Source of the DNA: Endocalyx cinctus
Lineage: Eukaryota; Ascomycota; Sordariomycetes; Amphisphaeriales; Apiosporaceae
Reading direction: 5' to 3'
Assembly: GCA_001600455.1 (NCBI GenBank)
Contig: BCKC01000004.1
Span: 2,840,915 to 2,904,914, forward strand
Length of the DNA stretch: 64,000 bases
Shown here: one piece after another, positions 33,325 to 45,387 of the stretch
Layout of the letters: each line of letters begins with the position of its first letter
How positions within the stretch are numbered: position 1 is the stretch's first letter
Program-made: the position numbers and the translations under genes
Notes under the pieces: model-generated
Databases searched by the model: none
What the model was told of the DNA's origin: nothing
The model's input: only the letters and a program-made list of their open reading frames with translations

Positions 33325-36300
33325 ATGCGCAATCTTCGGAATGTTCGATTTAGCTCATGGGATTCTGTAATAGATCTTGGAAACGAGGTCCCAACGTCGA
33401 CATGCTGGGACCCCGTCAGTGATAATGTCCTGTGCACTCTAGGACCAAACGAGCAAGATGGACGCATAAGGCTTCTGAGAAGTTGGGAGGATATAACACC
33501 ATCTTCTATAAACATGTAAGTTGACAGGTGTACGCGCTCATAAAACGCTTCCTCATTCAAGTACTAATTATCTTCAGAAAATGGCGAGAGATTGCATCCT
33601 GGGATGCGCCAAGCCCAAACCCGGACCTTGCTGTCGATAGAGTCATCAGTTTGCATCATTTCAGTGATGCATCCACGACATGCTTAGCTCTAGAGGGTGG
33701 CGACATTATTGTCGTCCAAGAGCCAGAGATTGCTTCTTCCCAAGATGGAATTCACATCGAGATCATGGGTTCTATCGACGATGGTATCACTGCCGCAAGC
33801 TGGTCACCTGACGAGGAACTTCTAGCTATCACTACCAAAGCAAACACCGTTGTTTTTATGAGCCGTAGTTTCGACGGTATCGCGAATATGTCAATGACAG
33901 TTGAAGATCTCAAAGCCTCAAAGCATGTATCTGTTGGTTGGGGTAAAAAAGAAACCCAGTTTCAAGGTAGAGGTGCTAAAGCGCTCCGAGATCCCACCAT
34001 ACCTGAGAAGGTCGATGAAGGAGCTTTAAGTCCCCATGACGACGGAAGCACTACGATTAGCTGGAGAGGAGATGGTGCTTATGTTGCTATCAACTCAGTT
34101 GAGACTGGCATTCGAAGAGTCATCCGAGTATATTCCCGAGAGGGGATCCTCGATAGTGTCAGTGAACCTGTTGACGGAATGGAATCTGCACTTAGCTGGC
34201 GACCGGCCGGCAATCTCCTAGCAAGTGTTCAGCATCTAGATAATGTACTTGATGTCATATTCTTTGAGAGGAACGGCCTCAGACACGGCCAGTTCTTCTT
34301 AAGAGTAACTCAAGATAGAATATCCTCAATTGACGGAATACGACTGGAGTGGAACTCAGATTCGACAGTTCTCGCAGCAATTCTTAATGATAGAATTCAG
34401 CTGTGGACTATGGGCAATTATTACTGGTACCTCAAGCAGGAAATTTATACACGGACTCGGCCACTTCATTTCGCATGGCATCCTGACAAGCCACTACGCT
34501 TCACCGCTGTTGCATCTGGTATGTCCAAGTGAGATGACGTTCTTCTTTTATCTTACTGACGAATTTTTAGGTAAACTTGTCATGGCAGAGTACATATTTG
34601 AAGTGGTTAATGGCTCCCTCGCCCCTCCATATGACTATGGCGCAGTCGCTGTTGTCGATGGAACAACGCTGAAAATTACTCCTTTTCGAACTGCCAATAT
34701 CCCGCCACCGATGGCAATGTTTGAACTTGAGATGCCATTGTCCATAATCGACGTAGCATTCTCTCCTGCGAATACTTTTATGGCAGTACTTCATCAAGCT
34801 GGAATTGCGGTGTACGCATGGAAGACTAAACAGGAGCGGTCTTTATTACCGCTATTGCTTGGTAATCTTCCTATAGCCGAGGTAGCTGCTTCTGATGATA
34901 CCGCTGTCCCGTTACAAGTCACAGTCACGGAACACGGTACTGCTCATGTTCTCTGTTTTCATACGGATCTTAAGATATATTCACATCGCTTTGATTCGTC
35001 TACTGGCGAGACTTTATCAACGATAAGCCTGCACGCAACACCAACGTCCGGTTTTGTTCGATTGACTCAAGCAGCTTCTACTGCTGTACTCATCCAAGAT
35101 ACATCAGGAAAACTGCACAATATTGTTGAAGAAGAAGACCAGCAGTTCTTAATACCCAAGTATGCCGCGACCCAGCTTCCCTGGAGTGAGGTTGTAGACC
35201 TAGCTGGCAACGTAATATTTGTAGGACTGTCACGACTAGGATACCTCTACGCAAATTCACGGCTTTTACTTAAGAACTGTACCTCATTTCTTATCACACC
35301 AGCACACATAATCGCCACTACCACAAATCACCTTGTCAAGTTCATTCATCTTACAGACGTGGATAGTGAGTTATCGTATTCGTTTTAATTCGCCCTACTT
35401 AGCTAACTGTTTTAGACTTGGAGGTACCGCCAGATGACCCGGAAAAGGACGAAAGGTGTCGCAGTATTGAAAGAGGCGCCCGACTCGTCACGGCAATGCC
35501 TACGAATATGAGCCTGGTTCTCCAGATGCCTCGTGGAAATCTAGAGACTATCTTCCCTAGAGCCATGGTTCTAGCGGGAATAAGACATTTGATCGAGACA
35601 CAAGATTACTACAGAGCTTTCTCTCACTGTAGAACTCAGCGAGTCGATATGAATATTCTCTATGATCATAAACCTCAGCAATTCCTGGATAATGTTGGGC
35701 TTTTCCTTGAGCAAGTTCAAGATGTGGCATATATTGACCTTTTTCTGTCCTCTTTACGGTGAGTTGCCTTGCGTGCTTCTCGATGAGGTAATGCTAACAA
35801 ACTATTTAGAGACGAAGATGTGACCCAGACCATGTACAGGGATACCAGAGAAAATAAAAACATACAATCTACAGAACAAGCAAAATTGGAAAATACGGCG
35901 GGTGAAATCAAGTCAAAGACTAACCTCATCTGTGATGCGGTGTTGACACATCTACGATCCCGCAAGATGATGGACCATGATACTTTACAAAACATCATCA
36001 CCGCGAATGTGTGCAAAGCTCCGCCAGCATACGAAGATGGTTTACAAGTCGTGGCTAAGCTAATGCAAGAAGATGAGCACTTGGCCGAGAAAGCAGTTGA
36101 ACATATATGTTTCCTTGCTGATGTAAACACCTTATACGATGAAGCTCTCGGTCTATATAACTTAGGTCTAGCGCTTCTTGTCGCCCAGCAGTCACAACGC
36201 GATCCTCGGGAATATCTCCCATTTATCCAAAATCTACACGAGCTTACCGGAACAAGACAGAAATTTGTCATTGATGACCATCTTAATCGATTCGAGAAAG

Positions 36301-37502
36301 CCTTATCTCACCTTCATGAGATGCAATCGCATAAGGAGGTAGAGGAATACACGGTTAAACATGGACTCTATCCTGCAGCTTTGAAGCTTTATCGATACGA
36401 CCAACAAAACCTCGCCAATCTTACACGCCTTTACGCGTCGCATCTCGAATCAAAGTCTCGCTATCGCGAAGCAGGAATAACCTACGAATCTCTGAAAGAA
36501 TATGCAGCAGCAACAAGATGTTACCGTGCTGCCGGTGTCTCGTGCTGGCGTGAATGTTTTTTTACTGCCCAACTGCAGTCACCGCCTCTTTCTACAGAAG
36601 CATTGAATGACCTAGCCACCGACCTCGCAGAAGCGGCGTATGAAGCAAAGGACTACGCTTCAGCTGCGACAATCCACCTTGATCATCTCGGATCCCTCGA
36701 AAGTGCTATCCCGTGCCTATGCAAAGGTTACCTCTTCGCTGACGCCTTACGGCTAGTCATGCTCCGTGGAAGGCACGATCTCCTAGAGAGCGCCGTCGAT
36801 ACTGGGCTCGCCGATGCTCTTGGTAGCACCACAGAGTTCCTCGCGGACTGCAAGGCACAGCTACGGGCACAGATACCGCGTATCATTGAGCTTCGTCGCA
36901 AAGCCGCTGAGGACCCACTGGGATTTTACGAAGGCGAGCGTGCTGGTGGCGCCGACTTACCGGATGATGTTTCCATAGCGGCTAGCTCTCGTATTAGCAC
37001 GAGTGCCAGTCTGTTTACGCGGTATACAGGAAAAGGTGGTAGTGTAGGGACGGCCGGGACAGGCGTAAGTCGCGCGACCAGCAAGAACCGCAAGCGGGAG
37101 GAGAAGAAGCGAGCCCGTGGCCGCAAGGGTACTGTCTACGAGGAAGAGTACCTCGTCAACAGCGTGCGCCGCCTCGTCGAGCGCGTCGAATCTACGCGTC
37201 CCGACCTGGAGCGCCTCGTCTTTGGCCTCGTCCGTAGGGGCATGACGGAACGCGCTCGTACCCTCGAGGCGCTGACTTCCGAGGTCATTGAAGGGTGCAA
37301 GGTCGCGCTTCAGGAGATTTTCGTCTCCCCTTCGGCTGCCGAGAAGAAGATGGGTGACGCAGAGAACCAGGGGGCAGACGAGAGCGAATGGAGGCCTATA
37401 GGCGCGGATGCTGTTCTTGCCGACACCCTAGAGGCGTCGTGGAGAAAGCAGGAACCACCAGTGATCAAGGATATGGAGAGACTGTCCTTTTTAGGATCCT
37501 AA
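33325..37502 (+). CDS. ELP1: Elongator complex protein 1 (1320 aa)
   Basis: Exons 33325-33515, 33578-34518, 34571-35365, 35416-35758 and 35810-37502; four introns of 50-62 nt, phases all consistent. Elp1/Iki3 is the scaffold of Elongator, which carries out 5-carbamoylmethyl/methoxycarbonylmethyl modification of wobble U34 in tRNAs. The N-terminus (MRNLRNVRFSSWD) and TSTCWDPVSDNVLCTLGP match the family. WD40-type beta propellers fill roughly residues 1-700, and the C-terminal half is TPR-like and helical (YDEALGLYNLGLALL, ALKLYRYDQQNLANLTRLYASHL). A basic patch KNRKREEKKRARGRKGT near residue 1190 matches the conserved tRNA-binding/NLS region. Length is close to yeast Elp1 (about 1350). DAD3 follows 370 bp downstream on the same strand. 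Confidence 0.95.
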
Positions 37503-37871
37503 TTTCTCTCAAAAGCATTTTATGATGGATTGAATCGGCTTAGATAAAAGGAAAACTGGCAGGATAATAGACCAAATTTCATAAAGCCTAAATAGAAATG
37601 TGAGGTTCTTAATCCTTGCAATGCTTGACTGCGAGCTGCGAAAGGTGCAATAAGAGCAAAGATCCCCATGTATCGATAACCCCTTTTAGTGCATAGTGCG
37701 AATTTCATAGTGGGGGCGGGGTCTTGCGAGCTCCTACGCTCTTTACTGTAAATAATTACAACGCGACAACACGCCTAGCTTAGTGTTCATAGACGAAAAG
37801 CAGCATTTTCCTTTTCTAGAAACCGCACATAGCAGAAATCTTCTGAAGTTCATTATACGAGAAGATAAATC
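37503..37871. other. Short spacer between ELP1 and DAD3
   Basis: 369 bp holding the ELP1 3' UTR and the DAD3 promoter and 5' leader; nothing distinctive. Confidence 0.5.
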
Positions 37872-38263
37872 ATGGATCAATCATCCTCATCCGGGGCGCC
37901 CCCCGCTCCTAACCTCCTACTCTCCCCTCCAGAGCTCTCGCCTCTAGAACAGGACGTGTTGGACGAGTACGAAAGGTTGGCAGAGAACATGAAGAAGGTA
38001 TGAATGAACCCGACTTTGTCCTATCCTATAATTATCTTATCAATACGGATTCCTTGTGGGAGGAAAAGAAAAACTAAGAGAGAAAAACAATAAAGTTAGC
38101 TTCCGTCTTAGACGTCATGGCCAATCAACCGACGACGGAAATCCTCGACGGCCTACGCGAGCTCGAGCGAAAGACCAGTCTCGTATTCACCCTCCTAAAG
38201 GCTAGCGTATACAGTATCGTGCTCCAGCAGGAAATCGACTGGGGTAATCAGGATAGACGGTGA
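37872..38263 (+). CDS. DAD3: DASH/Dam1 complex subunit Dad3 (97 aa)
   Basis: Exons 37872-37997 and 38096-38263; the 98-nt intron has a GTATGA donor and an AATAAAG acceptor, joining ENMKK to LASVLDVMAN in phase 0. The alternative GTTAG acceptor 4 nt later would give a stop. The protein has the Dad3 pattern: LSPLEQDVLDEYERL, then PTTEILDGLRELERKTSLVFTLLKASVYSIVLQQEI. Dad3 is one of the ten subunits of the DASH ring complex that couples kinetochores to spindle microtubules in fungi. Length agrees with known homologues (about 90-100 aa). Both exons are short, so the gene is easily overlooked. Downstream of the stop is non-coding until uS5m. Confidence 0.92.
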
Positions 38264-38890
38264 AAGAAAAAAGGAAGACGTTGGATCAGATACCCGGGGC
38301 TGGACTAGACCGAGCGGGCCAACGACGACGGGAGAAGAAGGATGGCGGATTAATCATAAGTTGAAGACAAACGGATGGCGAGTCATGGCACAAGCGCCTA
38401 TTTCACGGTCTTTGGGGGGAAAAAGAGAGACAGAGAGAGATAGATGCTGCGGCTCCTTTTGAGTTTCTATTTGGGTGAGGAGAAAGACGGGATCCGTATG
38501 GTTTCTGATTGTTCTGCCGTGTCACGCAATAGAATTACGAGGAATATGCTGGACTTCATCCGAATTAAGGCAGCGACTTTGGAGGTTGGTAACGAGGCTA
38601 TGCCGACGATATGATACCAGGTACGGTAATGGTGATAAGAGAACCGTTATGCTGCATTGGAGGAACGCAGATGATGGGAGTTATTTGAATCGTTTGATAC
38701 CCCCCCCAACGTCATCAATGGGTTGCAATTATACACAGGAAATTAGTTCAGGCCATCAATAACGATGATGATGATTATGATGATGAAGCCTTATATACAT
38801 CTTTTTATTTTTACATGTCATGTTCTTTTTCTCTTATTTTTGTATATTTGTACAAATCATAGAACGCCCATAACGGGGGGAGTTTTATTT
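38264..38890. other. Convergent spacer between DAD3 and uS5m
   Basis: 627 bp receives the 3' ends of DAD3 (plus) and uS5m (minus). A short GATGAT run lies near 38764. No coding signal; a 95-codon plus frame at 38475 has no family resemblance. Confidence 0.5.
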
Positions 38891-40277
38891 TTAGCGGGGG
38901 TCTTTGCCGTAATACACCTTTCGTACATCCACAAGCTTCCTTCCTCGACCAATGGCGAGCTCTTCGGGATCCTTTTGGTTCTGAAGGGCCTGGACGCAAG
39001 CCTTGACCTGGTTCATCGGCGTTCTCGACCGGGGCATCTTGACCGCGATATCGTGGATTCCGATGGCTCGGAAGAGCTGAAAGAAACGGCCCGAGGCACG
39101 CAGACCGAAGCCTAGATTATTGCATCAGATTAGTATGCGCACGCGTACCCCCGTTGTTCTTTACGGACAGGAGTGGTTTTCTTTTTTTTTTAATTCGTAG
39201 AAAAAAGACCAGAAACTTACCGGGTGGCCGCGACTCGACTTTTACTATGGTAGCGCCAACTTTACCCACGACAGTACCGTAGATCGTCCTGTTTTCGTAC
39301 CTGCGTATTGGCTTCATGTTTTGATAAGCGAGCAGCATGGCTCTATCTATGGCGTTGGTCTCTAAGACCGCTTTGAACTCGCCGATGCCTAGCTGACCGT
39401 TTCCGTTTCCAGCGATGGCGAGAACCCAATACCTCTGAAGCTTCCCTAGACGGGTCTGGTTGGTAACATACCGCGCAACCAAAACCCTGGCCCTGAGCTC
39501 TAGGATCTCTCTGACCCGCATCCCCGTCTTCTTCTTCACTTCCTTAAAACGGCCCTCGTCGTCGAGGCCTTGATCTTCCGGATCGATCTGTGCCTTGTGA
39601 AGTCCGGATATGCCAGGTATCTCTTTGCCTAGCGAAGGTGCCATGGGCGAGTTAGTCGGCTCTCTCAAGTCCTTCCTTAGGGTCGAGCGCTGCTGGAAGT
39701 ACTGGGCCTCTTCGGTCGCGAAGTCAACATGCTTATCTAGGAGCGATTGGATCTCTTCTGGTGGCATTTCTTCGAAGTTAACGTCCTTGGGTATCAAATG
39801 ATCCAGCAGGCCCTCCAGATCCCGCGCATGTTGCTTCTCCGACATGAACCTCGTCGGTCGGGTGGGCTCCGCAAGGGGTTGAGGCCTTCGATCGATGGTG
39901 GGATGTATCTTTGTGAAATCGTCGATGTAGGGTAGCCTGTAAGAATCGGTCCGCAGCCGACCTTGGATAGCCAGGTCCTTCGGGTCGATGGCGGCCTCGC
40001 CGGCCTTCAGCGCGTCCATCTGCAGCGGCGTATAACGATTTCCGAGAACCTGTTGCTCTTCCGGCGTATACCGGGGGAAATTCTTCTCGGTAAAATCTTC
40101 CATTTTTTGCGGCGTTACTAAACCCATCTCTTCGGCTCGTATACTCTTGAACCGCTTCTTTTTAGCGAGGCTCGGTGAACTATGAAAAGAGGCGCGACAT
40201 CGTGGTAAGGCCGATTGAGGGCTGGGTAAAGCCAACCGCTTCGAAAGAAGACATCGCATTGATTGTGCCGAACTCAT
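38891..40277 (-). CDS. MRPS5: Mitochondrial small ribosomal subunit protein uS5m (425 aa)
   Basis: Exons 40277-39221 and 39111-38891; the 109-nt intron (GTAAGT...TCTAG) joins SRPPG to FGLRASGRFFQLFRAIGIHDIAVKM. The N-terminal 40 residues are Arg/Ser/Leu-rich without acids, as expected of a mitochondrial presequence. The S5 double-stranded RNA-binding half is at about 255-325 (RVLVARYVTNQTRLGKL, RYWVLAIAGNGNGQLGIGEFKAV), and the S5 C-terminal domain is encoded by the end of exon 1 and exon 2 (IYGTVVGKVGATIV, GLRASG, GIHDI). It acts in mitoribosome decoding-site structure. The long N-terminal extension before the S5 domain is normal for fungal mitochondrial homologues. Start is the first in-frame ATG. 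An AAGGC-rich basic C-terminus ends YYGKDPR. Confidence 0.93.
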
Positions 40278-41803
40278 CGCATATCTGGCACTTTTTTGTC
40301 TGTTTTCAATGCAGTGGGTGTGGCTGCAATTACGACTTAATGAATGACACGGGAGCTTCTCATCAATATAAGTCCACTGAACTTTTTTTTTTCGATAATA
40401 GCTACTGCAGGTCAGTGTTCAGGATGCAAGGGTCCACACGAGATTACGGATTAACTATTTTGCCAATATTCGCATATGCTTAATTGAATATAGAAATATA
40501 CAGTATATACATATAAGTACTAAACTACCTGACTACCTAATTGACCCCTTAATGCTCCTACGTCACTCGGGCTCAGAAGTTCGCAATAGTCTGCTCTCTA
40601 TCAATCGTAAGTATGCATATTTAAAGTTGGTTAAGGAGGAGCTCTTATGTCTAATACAAAAGTCAATAGAAAACAGGTTAGAGAACATGGGACAATCTTT
40701 GAGATATTCGAGGCTGGAACGGACTATCTTGTATCGTATATGATAACTCTGCTCACCGGCACCTACACATATAACTGTGGATGTATACAGAAAGCAGTTA
40801 TACCGTTAACGATATCGTCAAATATCTAATCGCAGATCCGCAATCTAATCTGTACTTATCACAACTTGAAATCATCTCTTATTTGATGTAATTCGTATTG
40901 TACTAACTGTGTAGATATTGGATAATATCGTTTCAAGGAGCCAAGCCTATAGCAAGGAAAAAGAAGAGAGGATCTAAAATACACTAAACCCGATCTGTTA
41001 CGAACCACAAAAATCCAATAGTAGTGTACATAAAACTCGTGCCTGAGAGTAGTGTATGTCAGGTATGTCAGGTATGTCAGGTATGTCAGGTATGTCAGGT
41101 ATGTCAGGTATGTCAGGTATGTTGGTCCACGGGTATGTCCAGTAAGTACGTATATACCCTACCGATCCTCCAAACTCGTAATTTTTGTAGATTCGTACCG
41201 GATTATACCAGATACACTACATTTATTCGTATGTCTACATCTACGCGCCCGTGAAATCTGTACATACGTAACAAGTTATTCCATTCTGGACTTATAAGTA
41301 CAAGGTAAGTTACGTGGCTGGCCCCCCTCCTCCAATTGGAAGCGTGGGAATCAGTCGATACCTGCCGCACAACTGAAACGCACGAGTTTCGCAGGGGGTT
41401 GGTCGCACTCACGCACGAGGCGCCCTGAGTGATCCTTTATCATATCAGTCCACTAAAGCCCGACAGCACTCCTGCGTTTCGAAGAATATATTGTGTGTAG
41501 AACTAACTTACTTACTTCCCTGGTGATCTCTTCTTCTTTTTTTTCTTTTCTTTCCCCTTCCCCAATCTCCAAAAACAAAAACGGCTTGAAGCTATTAATC
41601 GTCTGTCTCTTTCTCTCTTTTTGGTTCGTCTTCTCTTCGTTGGGTGACCGGTGCACCAGTATATATATCTACAATTACTTTACTATCTAATAAAGACTCA
41701 ATATTCACTCTCTCTCTCTTCCGTCGCTTCTTTTAATCGAGCAACTCACGAACAAATCAACTTCACATTACCTGATTTCAACCACTTCAATCATTTTTTC
41801 AAG
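40278..41803. other. Divergent spacer between uS5m and a small membrane protein gene
   Basis: 1.5 kb with both promoters, a nonanucleotide tandem repeat at 41054-41125, and pyrimidine-rich sequence just before 41804 (probable 5' leader with CT tracts near 41700-41730). No supportable gene otherwise. Confidence 0.5.
41054..41125. repeat. Tandem nonanucleotide repeat (GTATGTCAG)7 plus a degenerate copy
   Basis: Seven exact 9-bp copies (41054-41116) and one diverged copy (41117-41125). Because the unit is a multiple of three, overlapping frames read Val-Cys-Gln or Tyr-Val-Arg repeats, but there is no independent support for translation. Confidence 0.95.
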
Positions 41804-42043
41804 ATGTCTGGCCAATTTGGATTCATGAGCAAGATCGGCGCCACCGATGCCGCCGTCGCCACCTTGAACGACCAGCCTATTATATTCACGATTCTCGTCA
41901 TCGCCCTCGTCGTCATCATCCTGCAGATCACCCTCCACTGGTACATACACTACGCCACCATGAAGCCCGAGCAGCGGAAGGCGAAGGAGGACAAGAAGAA
42001 GGCGAAGGCGAAGGGCGCCGGAGGAAAGCCTGCCGGAAGATGA
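41804..42043 (+). CDS. Small single-pass membrane protein (79 aa), function unknown
   Basis: The start ATG at 41804 has a good context (TTCAAGATGTC) and follows a pyrimidine-rich leader; in-frame upstream codons are not Met-initiated and look non-coding. Residues 1-24 are polar (MSGQFGFMSKIGATDAAVATLNDQ). A single hydrophobic helix spans about 26-46 (IIFTILVIALVVIILQITL), followed by HWYIHYATMKPEQRK and a strongly basic Lys/Gly tail. This topology (one helix, basic cytosolic or lumenal tail) resembles small ER or mitochondrial membrane proteins. I cannot assign a family. Codon use is strongly GC-ending, supporting expression. It converges on the unknown gene at 42475-43933. Confidence 0.72.
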   Translation: MSGQFGFMSKIGATDAAVATLNDQPIIFTILVIALVVIILQITLHWYIHYATMKPEQRKAKEDKKKAKAKGAGGKPAGR

Positions 42044-42474
42044 GGCGGGAGTTCAAAAACCCCCCCAGTTGAGAACAACTGGTACTCCCCCGAATCGATT
42101 CGTCAAAAAAACAACAGCATTGTTTATACCTACGGCTCGCCTCGGAACATGCTTGCGAATAGTGATTTTAAGCACGCCGCTTATTTCTCGATAGACAGCA
42201 TTGGGAGCATGAATAAAACCTCGCGAGAACGAGTAGTCTCCGGTGATGAAGTAATTGGGTCCGAATGTCTGTGGAATTTTGTTTTATAGAGGTGGACGAG
42301 AGGCGTTGGAAAGTACATCTAAGAGGAGACATTTGAATTTAGCCAGAATCTGTTTCTATTCTGTTATCATTAGGTCAGATAAAATTATTAAAAATTTATG
42401 CCAAACTGGCGAGCGACTATCTCGGAGATATTGAAGTTGTGGATTTGTAATTTTGTTATGAGTAAATTTCAAGC
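42044..42474. other. Convergent spacer, 431 bp
   Basis: 3' regions of the small membrane-protein gene (plus) and the unknown gene (minus); AT-rich, nothing else seen. Confidence 0.5.
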
Positions 42475-43933
42475 TTATTCTAGACATCTATAGCTGCCTG
42501 TTTCACGAACATATGGACTACGGTCCTCAAATGGCGATAATTGTAGAGTATCGACTTCTTTATAACCAGCATTGCTTTCTTCTTCATCGGTAAAATAATC
42601 AGCATCGCCGATACCCCCTGTCGAGTCGAGCATATCGAACGAAGGACTATCCTCTACTGTTGCAAACCTATCATTTTCTATCTGAGTGTATTCGAGCTCA
42701 TTCTCACCATGTGACCAAGCAGAAAGGAGAGGGGGGTCAAAGGTATGTTTCCCTTTTTTAGTAGGATTCAATTTCCTCGGTAAGAGATCCCATATTTTGT
42801 GCTGTATTTTGTCTTCGAGACGATGCTGGTTGTGTTCTTCATGGGGCTCACGGCTATCAGTACCAGACTCTTCGAATTGCGCTACTTGGCGCCTGAGAGC
42901 TGGCGACTCGGCGTGGATACACGATGCCAACGCGGAAGAAATGGCTTGTATATTGCTCGCATGTGCTGTCATCAACTGTAGCAATGTTAGATGTGGTTCT
43001 CTTTTGGATTTATTTGCCATATTGACCTTGAGATAATGGGCATTCCAAATAGTTGGTGCTAACTCAAGCAACGATGGTGCTGAGCGAGATCTCGGTGTTG
43101 TTAATCGAACCCTCGGTGCTATCAAACGAGACGGCATCTTTCTGGTACCAATCATGATCTCCATTGCCATTTTGACTAGTCCTGCGACAGAGTACCAATT
43201 ACTCAGAAGTGGGTGTTGTGCATGCCGCATTTCTCGAGTCGAGCAAGTTGGCGAAGCACCAGGAACAATACATAAGCTTGAATTGTAATACGACGCAACG
43301 CTATAGTAGTTTCCATCGAACGTATCGTCGGTGTGAGATGCGGCATGCGTCGATGTAGGAATAATTGTTCCATCTCTTTCACTTTCCTCTTCATTTTTGT
43401 TGAAATCGCATTGGAACTTTAGCACACACTCTACCCCCTTGAACACAGCTGTAGGGATGTGTGGAGGCGAGAGTCCCATGGCAGATTTATCTTGTGGCGT
43501 AATGTTGAGGAAAATATTAGGACCACCATCGTCCTGCGGCTCATATTGGACGTCAAATAACTCTACGGTAAGACCTAGCTCAGACCAAAGCTGCGAATAG
43601 TAAGTAATTTATATAATGAGCATGTAATATGATGTTATGATCACTCACGGGCAGGTGGCAGACAACGTGGGCAACGCCATTAATAAATGATGCCTTAACT
43701 TCACATGCTACCGAATCGCCTAGAGTAACATCAACAATGAACTCTAGACGACAGATACCCGTCGATAATAACCATAATTTCTTTGAGCGTAATAACTCGT
43801 GAAGACTATCTGCATATACTTGAGGGAGGGGTATATCAGATATGAAAGCACGGGATGACATGGTCAATTGAGTGTTTGAGTCAAAGCTGTCCAATTTAAA
43901 GGCTCTGAGTTCGAGCTCAACAAAGTCACCCAT
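42475..43933 (-). CDS. Unrecognised protein (466 aa, 2 exons)
   Basis: Exons 43933-43649 and 43590-42475; the 58-nt intron (GTGAGT...TTCGCAG) joins VVCHLP to LWSELGLTVELFD in phase 0. The N-terminal 160 residues look like a folded alpha/beta domain (ELELRAFKL, RAFISDIPLPQVYADSLHELL, CRLEFIVDVTLGDSVACEVKASFI). The rest is Ser/Thr/His/Glu-rich with a predicted helix near 300-345 (HLTLLQLMTAHASNIQAISSALASCI) and an acidic tail. No transmembrane segment. I do not recognise the family and offer no function. The intact frame over two exons with consistent phase argues it is real. The following gene on the same strand is uL16m, separated by 577 bp. Confidence 0.65.
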
Positions 43934-44510
43934 GATAAGGCCATGGATTTCGGTATGATACCACCCAATCGATGTGATTTATACTCCTCAAGAGAGAGTC
44001 CGAACTCAGACGAAAAAAGTGATAATATAAAAAGGTGATAAGAAGTATGAATATATGTCGAGATAAGAGGTGCCGAATGCCACTCTGTTGTAATATATCG
44101 CTAGGGGGGCATTATAGTATAATGGACACAAGCAGTAATAGATATAGTAAAGTCCTAACTTTCTTGAGAGTGGTTAGGTCCACGGGTACACCTACCTTAA
44201 GTGACCTTCTTGAGTTTTGTTCGATAGGGAAGGCACCAGGGCACCTCAATAGGATCTATAGTAGTAACCTACTAGACATCTACTTATTAAGCACACCGAG
44301 TCTTCAAGTAAGTGATAGGTATGGATCTACTACTGAGATAAGTAGTGATTGCTTCTCGTATATTTCAAAAGGCAAAGATATACAGAAGAGAATGTTATAT
44401 AACTGGGTATCTCTGGTTCGAGTTCATACCATTTTTAATATTGGCATTGAAATGTATTGGTTATTTGTACATTTTCATACTACACTATACATTATTAGTT
44501 ACAACCCTAT
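43934..44510. other. Spacer between uL16m and the unknown gene
   Basis: 577 bp, AT-rich, containing the promoter of the unknown gene and the uL16m 3' UTR. A plus-strand frame at 44035-44514 has no family support. Confidence 0.5.
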
Positions 44511-45387
44511 CTAAGGGAGATCTAACGGTATACGTGGGTTTTCATCTGTTAAGGCTGGGGGGACAGGTTTGACACTTTCAGCGGCAATCTTTCGCCTTGG
44601 TCTCTTCAAGTCTTCTAACGTAATGCCATTCTTGAGCTTGGTGATTCCGACCATTGGTGGTTCCCCTTTCTTAACAACTCGCCACTGGCCTAAAATATAA
44701 TGACACGGAGTATTAGTACCGAGTTAGCTAGAGAAAAAGACGTTGACTTTCCACTTACCCGGGAGCTTGTTACCGGCTAAGCGAAGCGCATCGCGAGCAA
44801 CTTTTTCGTGAATCATGCCTTTCAACTCTAGAACGATCTGGTTTACTGCCACTCGAGCCGCCCAATGATCGAAGGAACCTTTTCCTTTACCCATACGAAT
44901 CTAAAATCCCAGTATTAGCAAAAGGCCTGGGGGTTGAGCACAGAAGGAAGATACCAACCTCGTTACCGCTCACGTATACACCAACATTACAACAGACCCT
45001 CTTATACAACCGATATTTCTGACCACGTAACTTTCCCTTGATAGTATCCTCGGCAATCTTGAGTTGAGAAGCGCTGATTCTACGATGATGATCCGTCATA
45101 CGTAAACCAAAATCACCACACATAACCGTAGTTCCCTTGATCGAACCACCGGTAGCAACTCTGGGCCTGCCCTTCATCATCTTCTTTTGCCGATCTAAGC
45201 TGGGTTCTAACCAATTGCCGGCCATTGAGGCCGTCACGGAGAATTGTCGAGCATATCGAGGTACAGAGGGTGAGCGACCGAAAACGGAGGAAGTGCCAGC
45301 TATTATCGAAGGTCGCGTCGTCGAACGAGTACTTATAGTGAGGGATCGAAAGGCTCCCGCCAGCGACGAAGAAGCGCTCGAGCGCAT
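44511..45387 (-). CDS. MRPL16: Mitochondrial large ribosomal subunit protein uL16m (249 aa)
   Basis: Exons 45387-44959, 44900-44759 and 44689-44511, introns of 58 and 69 nt. Intron 1 has a less usual GTTGGT donor, but joining SGNE to [17 protein letters not shown] restores the L16 core exactly. The other L16 landmarks are [47 protein letters not shown] and [14 protein letters not shown]. The N-terminus ([22 protein letters not shown]) is a typical mitochondrial presequence. uL16 sits near the peptidyl-transferase centre and A site of the large subunit. The C-terminal extension after [11 protein letters not shown] is longer than in bacteria, as in fungal homologues. The ATG at 45387 is the first in frame. 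It is divergent from RFC1, with about 560 bp between starts. Confidence 0.93.

Noticed and set aside
44415..44425. GGTTCGAGTTC resembling a tRNA T-loop
   Set aside because: No acceptor stem, D-arm or anticodon arm can be folded around it on the plus strand.
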